Assembly: GCF_030815585.1 (NCBI RefSeq)
Contig: NZ_JAUSWY010000001.1
Span: 1,178,001 to 1,242,000 of the forward strand
Direction: 5' to 3'
Length of the DNA: 64,000 bases
From: Arthrobacter pascens
Lineage (GTDB): Bacteria; Actinomycetota; Actinomycetes; Actinomycetales; Micrococcaceae
The position numbers were made by a program, and so were the translations under genes. Numbering within the stretch: position 1 is the first letter of the stretch; each line of letters begins with the position of its first letter. Below, one piece after another: positions 37,601 to 50,102 of the stretch. The notes below the pieces were generated by a model that was not told where the DNA came from, made no database searches, and saw nothing but the letters and a program-made list of their open reading frames with translations.

Positions 37601-38856
37601 TAACCTCTGTCCAGAACTGCTCCGAGTGCTGCGCGGCTGACTGCAAGAGTAACGCCAGCCAGATTGCGCGCGGCTAGTGGAAGGTGTTCCGCCGCGCCAT
37701 GGACCACAACGAAGGTGCCACAGCCTCTGGGGTACCCGCGCAACTGCATGAGTATCGAGCGGACCAGACCGTCAATGGAAGCCCGCGGGCCTCGGACTGT
37801 GGTTACCCGCCTGGCGGGATCGAGCGTCAGCGGCATGAGGCCGGCGGACGGAATTGCCCTGTCCGGATCGGCTGGTTCGAACCGGATGTTCGCGGCCTGG
37901 AGGGCCTGGCCAAGCCGCAGCCAGATGCCGTCACTCGGGACCGGAGCATTTGACCGTTTCGACGACAGCTGACCCGTGATCGCCAAGTCGGTAAGGGGCG
38001 GCGCGGATCGCCGCCGTCGTTCTTTGTCCTCCCGGACCGCAGCGGCGACTGCCGCAGCCAGCGCGCGGCGCTGCCGATGCCCGGAAAATACCGGGACCAC
38101 AATGGAAAACGCGGAGACCGCCGTGAACGCAAGAAACATCCACATTCCGGTGAATGCGGCCAGTCCCACACCAATGACGAGGGGGAGTGTAGCCGCGAGC
38201 AGGAGTGCTGCGCGACTTCCGGTTTCCACGCGCCGGCTGACCACCAGCGGTTCCTGCACGGAGGTTCCCGCCTCATCGAGCCCTGCGCCAGGCGGTTCCA
38301 GGAAGATGATGGACATGGTGGAATTTCCGCAACGGATGGAGGAGCCGGTTGAAATGATTGCGCTTCTTACCCGTTCACCGTTCACCTCAGTACCGTTGGC
38401 GCTGTCAAGATCAACGATGGTGACGGCCGTATCGGTGACCACAATGCGTGCATGTTCCCTGGAGAGCTCCGCGTCAGGAATCAGGATGTCTGCGGTGCTC
38501 CGCCCAATTGTGTACGTTCCGCGCCGGAGCGGGACGACGGTTCCGGCACCTGCGCCACCGAGGACTGACAAGGCCAACGACGCCGGGGATTCGACGATGG
38601 TGCGCCGCGGTCTGAGGGCGGTTCCCTGCGCAGGACCGTCGACGAGGACGGCGCCGTGGACCAGAGGCTGTTCACCAAGCTTCATTGGACCTATGGCCTG
38701 GCCTTCGACGGTGAGCAGGCCCGTTCCGAACCTGTCCGCAAGCTTGTCCTGGAGCTCGGCTCCGGTGGTTCCGCGGCGGGCATCGATGGTGAGTTCGACC
38801 GGCGGGCCATGCAGTCCGGAGCCCGGGCTGCTGACTAGGGTGCAGTGCAGCTGCAT
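34645..38856 (-). CDS. FHA-FtsK/SpoIIIE ATPase, EssC-like (type VII secretion-like)
   Basis: A 1403-residue protein. The first 90 residues resemble a divergent FHA-like fold; residues 105-190 are a canonical FHA domain (YTIGRSTADILIPDAELSREHARI, DLDSANGTEVNG). Two membrane helices follow near residues 218-262 (ALLLAATLPLVIGVGLAAFTGMWMFLAFTAVSAFSIVV). Three ATPase domains: the first has GTTGSGKS (K581) and Walker B LVVVIDEF; the second has a degenerate GASESGARE; the third has GPSSGKT (about K1230). This is the layout of EssC/YukBA. No WXG100 substrate, EccB or EccD gene is seen here, so it is an orphan in this window. ATG 38856. Confidence 0.85.
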   Translation of the reverse strand: MQLHCTLVSSPGSGLHGPPVELTIDARRGTTGAELQDKLADRFGTGLLTVEGQAIGPMKLGEQPLVHGAVLVDGPAQGTALRPRRTIVESPASLALSVLGGAGAGTVVPLRRGTYTIGRSTADILIPDAELSREHARIVVTDTAVTIVDLDSANGTEVNGERVRSAIISTGSSIRCGNSTMSIIFLEPPGAGLDEAGTSVQEPLVVSRRVETGSRAALLLAATLPLVIGVGLAAFTGMWMFLAFTAVSAFSIVVPVFSGHRQRRALAAAVAAAVREDKERRRRSAPPLTDLAITGQLSSKRSNAPVPSDGIWLRLGQALQAANIRFEPADPDRAIPSAGLMPLTLDPARRVTTVRGPRASIDGLVRSILMQLRGYPRGCGTFVVVHGAAEHLPLAARNLAGVTLAVSRAALGAVLDRGYGPRYSHGVVILAGGEDAHGTDSGIIPRAVQENWRVIRLWQVEGTPTAADVELGEQGSLLRTPTECIRFVPDLVQDEVFSRFCRRLARPAALPTDGEKTVPSSCSLADLLPLSAAETTSRWAAQRLTRGLAVPVGRSVDGKRVLDLQADGPHLLVAGTTGSGKSELLRTLTVALALSYPPDRINFLFVDFKGGSGLGPLTGLPHCVGMLTDLTNHELERSLSSLRAEIRLREELLASVQAPDLPSYRASQAGQESPLPHLVVVIDEFRMLVEDAPEALRELMRIAAIGRSLGVHLIMATQRPQGALTADIRANVTTSIALRVQSEMESMDIISTKAAAGISVDTPGRAYLARGTEAPQEFQAASLGGPATEAGTEAEAEGIKIRFAIEALESPADDGIPASDPAGVTPALAAAPLVTAMTELWAAMGGEPVRRPVAAPLPCILPEPVIAEPALTAPARAGAFPSASPTTWTISPWTIQLGLMDLPDEQRIAPVAWEPAGHGHLGLVGASESGAREALRFAVRALAAHPTESHLYILDGDGSFIGMAGHNRVGARAGLHELRRAVRILERLAREQSQRLSRPALDDETPLILVIAGWGSWVSAFRSGPLAWAEDLVHDLVRDGSRAKLTVLLSGQRDLVTARFFASVPNRVYFPTGSSEDSRLAWPKMPATARAPGRAVAVGALSSDKTAVCQFYTPSRGGTEVRSAGGIQRHPIVRRPFRVDPLPAKVPAHEILARAAGDAAAEASESSEAAEARESAQAAGAGFLGQSSGAVRLRHHFLRVGVGGDDLASVSLRLPAGGVLAVLGGPSSGKTNLLQLLPLLNGETNPWLTPEAGADPTDYWSRILRKAVAGEVDRGSIALVDDADLLPAVANHGLTELSAMGFTVVVTASFSPMVLQRVPLVLSARGLGTGLLIAPRTLMDGDLFGVRFDVESNPPPGRSVLISGGRSMAVQLGWVTAELPAAPLGTRDSGRAGHQGATSESRR

Positions 38857-42342
<3,486 letters not shown>

Positions 42343-42346
<4 letters not shown>

Positions 42347-43224
42347 GCGAGATCGCCCAAGGGGGTCTGACCACCCCAGGTTTAGGTCGCGGCGTACGCG
42401 ATATTCGTCAATCGAGCTTCCTGCTGAAACTATTGGTTCGCAAGGAACTCAAGGTCCGCTATCGCGGTTCCGTGCTTGGGCTGCTCTGGTCCTACGTAAA
42501 GCCGGGCGTGCAATTCATCGTGTTCTATGTGGCACTTGGTGTATTCCTCGGGCTTGAGCGCAGTCCCAGGAATCCCGATGGACTGCCCAACTACGCGGTC
42601 TACTTGTTCTCCGGCATCGTGCTGATCAACTTCTTCTCCGAGGCGCTCGGTAACGCGGCCCGATCGATTGTCACCAACGGCAACTTGATCAAGAAGATCT
42701 ACCTGCCTCGCGAGTTGTTTCCCGTCGCTTCCGTGTGGGTGTCGGCTGTTCACTTCTTCCCGCAGCTGGTGGTGCTGATCGTTGCGAGCCTTTTCGCTGG
42801 CTGGCATCCGGATGCCTTCCAACTGTTGGCGGCCGTAGCCGGATTTGTCATTGTGGCGCTGCTTGCGACGGGTCTTGGGCTGTTCTTCGGCGCTGCCAAT
42901 GTCTATTTCCGAGACGCGGAAAACCTTGTGGATATGTTGCTGATGGTGGCCACGTGGGCTTCGCCGGTCATGTACGCCTGGACCATGGTGCAGGCGCAAC
43001 TTGGTTCCGTGGCGTTCTCCATCTATCAGGCGAACCCCGTCACCATCGGCGTCGAGCTGTTCCATTACGCTTTTTGGTTTCCGACGACGGATGGTTCCGC
43101 GGCGATGCCACCGAACCTTTTCAGTCTCTGGCTGCCCCTCGGACTTGTAGTCGCACTGTTGGTCCTTGGGCTGGGTCAATTTACCTTTCGACGGCTTGAA
43201 GGCCGATTCGCGCAGGAGCTGTAA
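42343..43224 (+). CDS. wzm: Polysaccharide ABC transporter permease (Wzm family)
   Basis: Membrane subunit of an ABC-2 glycan exporter, 293 residues, with six helices. The N-terminal LVRKELKVRYRGSVLGLLWSYVKPG motif is the amphipathic gate region of Wzm. The mycobacterial homologue (Rv3783) exports lipid-linked galactan. The start is GTG at 42343, overlapping the glfT2 stop, and wzt follows directly. Confidence 0.92.
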
Positions 43225-43950
43225 TTGGTTAACGCAATAGAGGTCTCTGATATCAGCAAGCAGTTTGTGCTGCGCCATACAAGGTCTCTCAAGGAGGCCG
43301 TTGTCTGGATTGCGAAGGGCCGGAAGGGCGATCTGTCCGAGAAGTTTCACGCGCTCAAAAATGTCTCCATGGACATAAAGACGGGTGAAACCGTCGCCCT
43401 CTTGGGCCTGAACGGTTCCGGTAAGTCCACTCTCCTGAAGCACATTTCAGGCGTGATGCTGCCCGATTCTGGCACTGTTCGCACCCGGGGACGGGTGGCA
43501 GGGCTGATCGAAGTGGGCGCCGGGTTCCATCCGGATCTTTCCGGCCGCGACAATGTGTACCTCAACGGCGCGATTCTGGGAATGACCGAGCAGCAGATCA
43601 ACGACCGCTTCGACGCGATCGTTGAATTTTCTGAGATCGGCCAGTTCATCGATACGGAGGTCAAATTCTATTCCTCAGGTATGTATTTGAGGCTGGCGTT
43701 CTCCGTTGCCGTCCACACGGACCCGGAAGTGTTCCTGATCGACGAAATTCTTGCGGTAGGCGATGAGCCTTTCCAGAGGAAATGCATCGACAAGATCCAG
43801 CAACTTGCTGAGCACGGCAAAACCCTAGTGGTGGTCAGCCATGATTTGGACCTTGTTTCCCGCATCTGTGACCGCGGCATTCTGCTGGAGCACGGAAACG
43901 TACTCTTCGACGGCCCGATTCAGGACGCCGTAGCGATCCTGCGGTCCTAA
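43225..43950 (+). CDS. wzt: Polysaccharide ABC transporter ATPase (Wzt family)
   Basis: ATPase of the exporter, 241 residues: Walker A GLNGSGKST, a signature-like FYSSGMYLRLAFSVA region, Walker B VFLIDEI and the switch His (VVVVSHDLDLV). There is no C-terminal carbohydrate-binding domain, so chain-length control by a capped terminus (as in some Wzt) is unlikely. It starts with TTG at 43225, directly after the wzm stop and with AGGAG 7 bases upstream. It closes the operon glf-glfT2-wzm-wzt. Confidence 0.93.
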   Translation: MVNAIEVSDISKQFVLRHTRSLKEAVVWIAKGRKGDLSEKFHALKNVSMDIKTGETVALLGLNGSGKSTLLKHISGVMLPDSGTVRTRGRVAGLIEVGAGFHPDLSGRDNVYLNGAILGMTEQQINDRFDAIVEFSEIGQFIDTEVKFYSSGMYLRLAFSVAVHTDPEVFLIDEILAVGDEPFQRKCIDKIQQLAEHGKTLVVVSHDLDLVSRICDRGILLEHGNVLFDGPIQDAVAILRS

Positions 43951-44100
43951 GGACTCGACCTTGGCGCGTGCCTTGGCCGACCATGTCGGGCTCGTGAAAG
44001 ACCGGTCTACGCGTCCAATCGAGTAAGATCTCACACGTGCGGGCCCCGCCGATCACGCGTCCCGCTGCAATTCCCATCTCACCTGCCCCGGAGGATACTT

Positions 44101-46134
44101 GTGCCCTGGTTGAATATAGTCCCGCAGCTCCTTTTAGCGGTGGCTATTGCTTTTGTCCCGGGAGCAGCCGTGGCATGGGCGAGCAGGGCGCGGGGGTTCG
44201 CTCTGGTCGCCATCGCACCGGCAATCAGTGTGACCATTATTGCCATATCGGCTATAGCGGCCCCCCTCTTGGGCATCGGATGGTCGCTGATTCCCGTAGT
44301 CGGCTTCACCGTCTTGATGACACTTATCGCGTACATGGTGTCATCATTGTTGTCCCGACGGGCGCCGGACCTCAACGAGCGGATCATGCCGCACCGTGCG
44401 TGGGCGAATACAGTCGCTCAGGTTGGCGCTGTCGTTCTCGCGGCCACGCTCATAGGGCGCCGCCTCGTCGCGGCTCTTGGCGAGCCGGAGTCGTTCTCAC
44501 AGACCTTTGACAATGTCTTCCACCTAAACGCCATCCGCTACATAGAAGACACAGGTTCGGCTTCCTCGCTGACGCTCAATTCCATGACAGGGGCAGGGGC
44601 AGGCTTCTATCCGGCGGCGTGGCACGATGTCGTGGCGCTGGTGGTCAGCTCGACAGGTGCCAGCCTCCCGGCGTCGGTTAATGTCGTTAACATCGTCGTA
44701 GCTTCTTTGGTCTGGCCGCTGGGATGCATTTATCTGGCCCACACTGTCCTCGGAAACCGCCGAGCGGTCAGCCTCGTCGCCGGCGTCTTGGCAGCAGCGT
44801 TCGGGGCTTTTCCGATGTCACTATTGGACTTCGGCGTGCTGTACCCGAACTTCCTTGGTAACGCTCTCCTTCCAATTGTGTTGGCGCTAAGCCTCCAAGC
44901 TTTAGGATTGTCGCGCCAGCCGTCGCACTTCAGGACTCTTGACCTGCTACTGCTGCTGGCGGTTCTTCCGGGCATCACGCTGGCACACCCGAGCAGCACG
45001 ATGGCGCTCTTCGCTCTCATGGTCCCGGCTTTGCTATACGTGTGGGGTCGTGCAACCCTGGGCATCGCAGGCCGGCAGGCTCGACGCCGGTGGCTGGCCC
45101 TGGGTGCCATGGCCGCCATTCTGATTGCGGGCTCCGTCGTTTTTTTCCTGCTCTGGAAGAATGTTCGGCCGTCGGCGGAGGCCGCCTTTTGGCCGCCGGT
45201 CGAGACGACGGGCCGGGCCATCGGTGAAGTCATTTCGAGTTCCGGAATCGGACGCTCCGTTGCGTGGGCTGTCATGGTATTTGCCGTCCTCGGCCTTTTC
45301 AGGATGATCCTCGAGCGGAACCAGCTTTGGGTGGTTGGTGTTTACGGCGTGGGGGCCGCTCTTTTCGTCGTCGTCGCTTCGTTTCCCGCCGGAGACCTCC
45401 GTACTTTGGTTACCGGAGTCTGGTATAACGACCCGCCGCGCCTGGCCGCCCTTCTTCCACTTGTCACCCTTCCGCTCGCAACTCGCGGCGCTCTTGAGCT
45501 TTGGGACAGGTGGCTACTGCCATGGATTTCCCGCGGGATTGAGAGTATCGATCGGAGCAGTGACGTCGAAGGTGCCGGTCATCCCGTCCGGACCGCTTCC
45601 GCCGCGCTCCTCCGTCGGAATGGTCTGTGCCTATTGGCAACGGGTGCGCTGATCGGTGTCCTGGTTGTCAGCACTCAAGGGGCAAACGTTCAAGAGGCCC
45701 AGAAGTCAATGGCAGATTCCTATCGCCTCTCGGAAAACTCGGGCCTGATTTCGACCGATGAGTTGGCCCTTATCCAGCGACTCCCGGATAAGGTGCCGGA
45801 GGATGCCACGATGATTGGCAACCCATGGAACGGCAGCTCCTTGGCATATGCCTTGGCAGACAGGAAAGTGCTGCAGCTGCACATTTTGAGCGCGGTGCCC
45901 GAAGGTGCTGCAGGAATCATCAACGGCCTTGACGCTGCGACGACCGGGCCCGCGATATGCGCGAGCGTGGAACAGTTGCAGGTTCAATACGTCCTGGATT
46001 TTGGGCACCGCGAGGTCCAGGGCCGGGACCACGGCTATAGGGGCTTGGACGACCTAGTTGCTAGTGGCATGGCCACCCTGGAAGACTCTCAGGGTGAAGC
46101 CAAGCTGTACAAAATAGATTCTTGCGGGCAATGA
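44101..46134 (+). CDS. Large polytopic membrane protein (DUF6541-like)
   Basis: 677 residues with about 12-14 hydrophobic helices and a soluble C-terminal end (about residues 560-677) that would lie outside the membrane. It resembles the actinobacterial DUF6541 family, whose members typically sit in cell-wall polysaccharide loci. The helix pattern with an acidic loop after the first helices (GEPESFSQTFDNVFHLNAIRYIEDTG) is compatible with a GT-C-type glycosyltransferase, but no catalytic residue can be named with confidence. Start GTG at 44101 after CCGGAGG. It overlaps the next gene by ATGA. Confidence 0.7.
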   Translation: MPWLNIVPQLLLAVAIAFVPGAAVAWASRARGFALVAIAPAISVTIIAISAIAAPLLGIGWSLIPVVGFTVLMTLIAYMVSSLLSRRAPDLNERIMPHRAWANTVAQVGAVVLAATLIGRRLVAALGEPESFSQTFDNVFHLNAIRYIEDTGSASSLTLNSMTGAGAGFYPAAWHDVVALVVSSTGASLPASVNVVNIVVASLVWPLGCIYLAHTVLGNRRAVSLVAGVLAAAFGAFPMSLLDFGVLYPNFLGNALLPIVLALSLQALGLSRQPSHFRTLDLLLLLAVLPGITLAHPSSTMALFALMVPALLYVWGRATLGIAGRQARRRWLALGAMAAILIAGSVVFFLLWKNVRPSAEAAFWPPVETTGRAIGEVISSSGIGRSVAWAVMVFAVLGLFRMILERNQLWVVGVYGVGAALFVVVASFPAGDLRTLVTGVWYNDPPRLAALLPLVTLPLATRGALELWDRWLLPWISRGIESIDRSSDVEGAGHPVRTASAALLRRNGLCLLATGALIGVLVVSTQGANVQEAQKSMADSYRLSENSGLISTDELALIQRLPDKVPEDATMIGNPWNGSSLAYALADRKVLQLHILSAVPEGAAGIINGLDAATTGPAICASVEQLQVQYVLDFGHREVQGRDHGYRGLDDLVASGMATLEDSQGEAKLYKIDSCGQ

Positions 46135-47459
46135 TCGTGGAGGGCATGGATCGAGTCATTGCGGAACCCTCGCGACGCAGCCGGATCATGGGACCCGTGC
46201 TTTGGATTGGTTCGGTAGTCCTAGGATCCCTAGTAGCGTTTGCGCGGCTGCCCGTGACAGCTCAGGGAACCATCTGGGCTGAGGACGGAGGCATCTTCCT
46301 GCGCGATGCATTGGCTGGCGGAACGCTGCTGGACGTTTTTGCGCCTTACGAGGGCTACCTGCATGTACTTCCCCGTGTGGCGGCCGAAGTTGTGGTGATG
46401 TTGTTCCCCGTCGACTATTTCGCGGGCGCAATGAACTTCCTGAGCTGTGTCACGGTAGCTCTGATTGCTGGGCTGGTCTTCCACTGTTCCAAAGCCATGT
46501 CACCAAATCCGCTCGTCAGGATCTGCTGGGCCTCCATCACCATCCTTGTAGCTCCCGGACCTTTGGAAACCTTGGGGAACTTCGCCAATGTCCACTGGTA
46601 TCTCCTGTGGGCCGTTCCGTGGCTGTTGTTGAAGCCCGCGGCATCAAGGGCAGAAGGTGTCTTCCTTTTCATGGTGGCAGTTTTTGTAGCGCTGACGGAG
46701 ATCCTGTCGTTGATGTTCATACCCCTGTTCCTATATAGATTCAAGGACAAGGGGCACTGGCCCGCGCGTGCTGGTTTGTTGATTGGACTGGCTTGCCAGG
46801 TTGCGACGACGCTGTTCTTTCCGCGGTCGCCTTCGTCGGGATACCAAGTGAACCCGGTCTCCGTCGTGCAGGGCTGGTTCCTCAACAGCAGTTCGGCTCT
46901 GGTCTTCGGAGATTCGCCGAGCATAATAGAAAACATTCGCAACTTCGGGGCGCTGCCGATAGTGCTGGCTGCTCTGCCCTTCCTGGCTGCGTTCATGTAC
47001 ATCCTTTCCAAGGGCTCGCGGCAGCACCGTCTGCTGGCCGTGGTCCTCGTCGTCGCGTCCGTCGGCTCGTGGGCTGCTACACAAGTGGCCAACCCCCAGC
47101 GATTCTTTGACTACGCCGGTTTCAACGATGCTGAATGGCAGACTTTTTTTCTTTCCCGCTACAGTACAGTGCCGTCAATGTTCCTCCTGGCCTTGCTGCC
47201 GTTGGCGGCAGCGGCCACCGAGGTTAGAGTCCGGACAGCCTTCGCAGCCGTGCTCAGTGGGTTTCTAGTGCTGCAGGCGGTCTATTTCTTTCCATCGTGG
47301 GTTAGCCGACAGGACGGCCCTATCTGGGCTGAAGGAGTCCTGGTAGCGAGGCAGGCCTGCCTCAATGAACCCACTGTCATGAGTCAGTCTGTTCCCATCG
47401 CTCCCCGTGGCTGGACATGGGACAAAGTAGAGGTTAGCTGCACATTGTTGCTGCGCTAG
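46131..47459 (+). CDS. Polytopic membrane protein, candidate GT-C glycosyltransferase
   Basis: 442 residues with roughly 10 helices. The first extracytoplasmic loop contains QGTIWAEDGGIFLRDALAGG, an Asp/Glu-bearing first loop similar to that of GT-C glycosyltransferases. The ATG at 46131 overlaps the stop of the preceding membrane-protein gene; a TTG at 46122 is possible. Function is inferred only from topology and context in the glycan cluster. The gene converges on the truncated flippase relic. Confidence 0.6.
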   Translation: MIVEGMDRVIAEPSRRSRIMGPVLWIGSVVLGSLVAFARLPVTAQGTIWAEDGGIFLRDALAGGTLLDVFAPYEGYLHVLPRVAAEVVVMLFPVDYFAGAMNFLSCVTVALIAGLVFHCSKAMSPNPLVRICWASITILVAPGPLETLGNFANVHWYLLWAVPWLLLKPAASRAEGVFLFMVAVFVALTEILSLMFIPLFLYRFKDKGHWPARAGLLIGLACQVATTLFFPRSPSSGYQVNPVSVVQGWFLNSSSALVFGDSPSIIENIRNFGALPIVLAALPFLAAFMYILSKGSRQHRLLAVVLVVASVGSWAATQVANPQRFFDYAGFNDAEWQTFFLSRYSTVPSMFLLALLPLAAAATEVRVRTAFAAVLSGFLVLQAVYFFPSWVSRQDGPIWAEGVLVARQACLNEPTVMSQSVPIAPRGWTWDKVEVSCTLLLR

Positions 47460-47504
47460 TGTCGAGTGCTCGAGGGGGCGCTGTGCGGACCTTCCCGGGC
47501 TTAC

Positions 47505-47703
47505 CTCAAAGAAGCGAAAATAACGTCGCAGGACAGCGAATTGAAACGCCGCTACTGCGATTTCGGAAACTGCTACCGCCACGCCTACGACGCCATTGGT
47601 AACGGCGCCGACGATGATCAAGGGCGCTCCAACTATGGCTTCTACTACGGTGGACCTTGCCAACTCCCGGGAACGCCCGAGCGACATCAGGCATGCTAGC
47701 CTC
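47505..47703 (-). pseudogene. C-terminal remnant of a second flippase gene
   Basis: The minus-strand frame reads RLACLMSLGRSRELARST, then APLIIVGAV and VAVSEIAVAAFQFAVLRRYF, which aligns without gaps to the last 65 residues of the intact flippase at 50895-52106 (GLACLVAIGRARDLASST, APLILLGAL and MALSEIAVALFQIRVLQRHF). Homology stops abruptly at about 47703, where insertion-sequence-derived DNA begins, so 85% of the gene is gone. The natural stop is also lost and the frame runs on into the end of the convergent membrane-protein gene (to 47265). Confidence 0.8.
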
Positions 47704-47871
47704 GATTTTTCGTGATGGTCGGTGATGGTCGTTGGTTTGCGGCCGGCGGGTTGGTCGGCGGTTGTTTTCTGTTTTCGGGCAGTGTGATGTGGCCCGTTGG
47801 ATCGCTTGGGTTTGGCGCCGGTTCCACTTCCGGTGATGGGGTTTTCTGGTCGGGACAGGATGAGTGCCCGC

Positions 47872-48630
47872 TTACTCTGGGGTAGGCAGGAGCTGTTTGA
47901 GGCGGCCGGTGTTTTCCAGGAGCAGTTTCAGGAGGTCTTTCTCGGGGGCGGATTCCGGTAAGAGCAGCTGGTTGCGGCGGGCGCGGGGGATGATTTCCCT
48001 ATGATCGCGAAGAGCCGGTAGCGCCAGCGTTTGATGTCCCAGGCCGTGGCGTGGTGGCCGTGAGGGAGGGCGGCGAGCTGGAGCCAGGAGACCAGACTGA
48101 AGGCCAGCGCGGCGATGTTTGCCCAGGCTTGGTTCGCGGCGAAGTCGAAGAACGGCAGTTTGCCCAGGCCGATGTTTTTCAGCGTTTTGATCCTGTTCCA
48201 GCACCGGCCGCGGGCGCGGTGCCTGGCGTCCAGGAAGGGGCCGTGCCAGCGCGGGGAGTTGGTCAGGGACGCGGTGATCCGGTGTCCGTCGGCATCGAGC
48301 AGGGTCGGCTGCGCGCCGGGGTGCAGGGATTCGGCGCGCAGGAACAGTTTTGTGCCTGGCGGGTAGTCGGTGAGCGGAATGACGTCGGTGGCGTTGATGA
48401 CCCACGCGTCGGTGCGGTCGTTCCCGTGCTGGTCCTGGGCTGGCTGCCAGTACTGTTTGTCGTTGATCCAGTCGATCATGTGTGCCTTGCCGAACGGGAG
48501 GGTGTAGCTGGTGGAGAACTGCACGCCGAGGCTGTGCCAGGTGCCAGGTGAATTTCCGTGAGGCCCCAGCGCTGTCGGTGCGTACCAGGACCTTCTCCCC
48601 GGCGAGGGCCCCGGTGTCGTTGAAGAGGCT
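47872..48630 (-). pseudogene. IS1380-like transposase relic, C-terminal part
   Basis: The minus strand encodes a DDE transposase of IS1380 type: VLVRTDSAGASRKFTW (second catalytic Asp), then GVQFSTSYTLPF and a LPFFDFAANQAWANIAALAFSL segment, ending at a stop at 47872-47874. Two frame breaks are visible: a tandem 7-bp duplication (CCAGGTG at 48537-48550 on the plus strand), and a lost base near 48000 before EIIPRARRNQL. The N-terminal side continues beyond an IS256 element at 50103, and the reading frame rejoins when that element and one copy of its 8-bp duplication are removed. Confidence 0.8.
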
Positions 48631-50102
48631 GGGGGTGTCAGATTGTTTGTGTAGGAGGGCTGTAGTCGCTGGATGATTGGAGAATCATTGTGGCTATGAC
48701 GAAACCGCGTGAAGAGCTGGTAGAGCAGTTGGCCCGCAAGGCCGCGGCGGCTGGCAGCATGGATGCGTTGAAGGCTTCGGGTGCGTTCGATGAGCTGATG
48801 AACCAGATCGATTCCGGGCAGTTGGAACTCGACGGCAAAGACGGTTTCATTCAGCAGCTGATCAAGGCCTCGCTGGAACGCGGGCTGCAGGCCGAGCTCT
48901 CCGGGCATCTGGGCTATGACAAGGGCGATCCGATCGGGCGTTTCCTGCCCAACTCCCGCAACGGGTCGTATCCGAAGACACTTGGAACCTCTGCCGGGGA
49001 CGTGGATCTGGCCGTGCCTCGGGACCGCGAAGGTCCTTCACCCCGCATCTGGTGCCGAAGGGTGCCCGCCGGACGGGTGGTCTGGATGACATGATTATCA
49101 GCCTCTACGCCGGCGGGATGACAGTCCGGGACATCGCCCACCATCTGGAATCCACGCTCGGCACGGAGCTGTCCCACGAGACGATTTCCAAGATCACCGA
49201 CGAGGTCCTGGACGAGGTCCTCGAATGGCAGAAGCGACCCTTGGAGCCGCTTTATCCGATCCTGTATCTGGACGCGATCATTATCAAGGTCCGCGACGGA
49301 CACCAGGTGCAGAACCGTGCCGCGCACATTGCCGTGGGCGTGGACATGGACGGCATCAAGCACGTTCTGGGGATCTGGGTCGAAGCCACCGAGGGCGCGA
49401 AGTTCTGGGCAGGGGTCTGCGCGGAACTCGCCAACCGCGGTGTGAAGGACGTCCTGATCGTCTGCTGCGACGGGCTTACTGGCTTCCCTGAGGCGATCGG
49501 CGCGACGTGGCCGGCCGCGACCGTCCAGACCTGTGTCGTTCACCTGATCCGTGCCTCGATGCGTTTCATCGGCTACCAGGACCGGAAGAAGGTCGCCTCC
49601 GCCCTGCGGCCGGTTTACACCGCCCCGACGGCCGATGCAGCGCAGGAGGCACTCGACGCGTTCGAGGCCTCCGATCTGGGACGGAAGTATCCCGCGACTG
49701 TACGAACCTGGCGGAACGGTTGGGAGAAATTCACCCCCTTCCTGGCGTTCCCGCCGCCGGTGCGTCGGATCATCTACACCACCAACGCGATTGAGTCGCT
49801 GAACTACCAGCTGCGCAAGATCATCAAGAACCGCGGGCATTTCCCCAACGACCAGGCCGCCGTGAAACTGCTCTGGCTGGCGATCTGCAACATCGAGGAC
49901 AAACGCGCCAGCGACCGGGCCAAACTTGAGGGCCGAGCCCGGGAGAACCGTGCCAAGACGGTCAACAAACTCATAGAGGGAACCTTCACGCAAGGATGGA
50001 GCGAAGCCCTTGGCGTCCTCGTTCTGAACTATCCCGACAGACTCGGACCCTACCTAAACCGATGAGGCTCCACCTCTCTTACACAAATAACTTGACAGGC
50101 TC
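48631..50102 (+). mobile_element. IS256-family insertion sequence
   Basis: 1472-bp element with imperfect terminal inverted repeats: the left end contains TGTCAGATTGTTTGTGTA and the right end, read inward, TGTCAAGTTATTTGTGTA; 19 of 24 positions match. It is flanked by 8-bp direct repeats, as typical of IS256. The single transposase gene carries a frameshift, so the copy is probably not autonomous. Confidence 0.88.
48690..50065 (+). pseudogene. IS256-family (MULE-like) transposase, frameshifted
   Basis: The first frame covers residues 1-120 (KPREELVEQLARKAAAAGSMDALKASG to GDVDLAVPRDREG), then a base is missing at about 49030 and the protein resumes one frame back at 49052 (VPKGARRTGGLDDMIISLYAGGM) to the stop at 50063-50065. 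All three catalytic residues survive: D in LYLDAIIIKVRD, D in VIVCCDGLTGF, E in YTTNAIESLN. The length (about 458 codons joined) is normal for the family. A programmed frameshift is not usual in IS256, so it is most simply broken. Confidence 0.88.

Noticed and set aside
48051..48551. A plus-strand open frame of 166 residues opposite the IS1380 relic
   Set aside because: Complement of a transposase relic, with no known domain.
47928..48908. A 326-residue minus-strand frame as one intact transposase gene
   Set aside because: Its first 100 residues run through the left end of the IS256 element; only the region below 48540 matches IS1380, and the C-terminal end lies in another frame.
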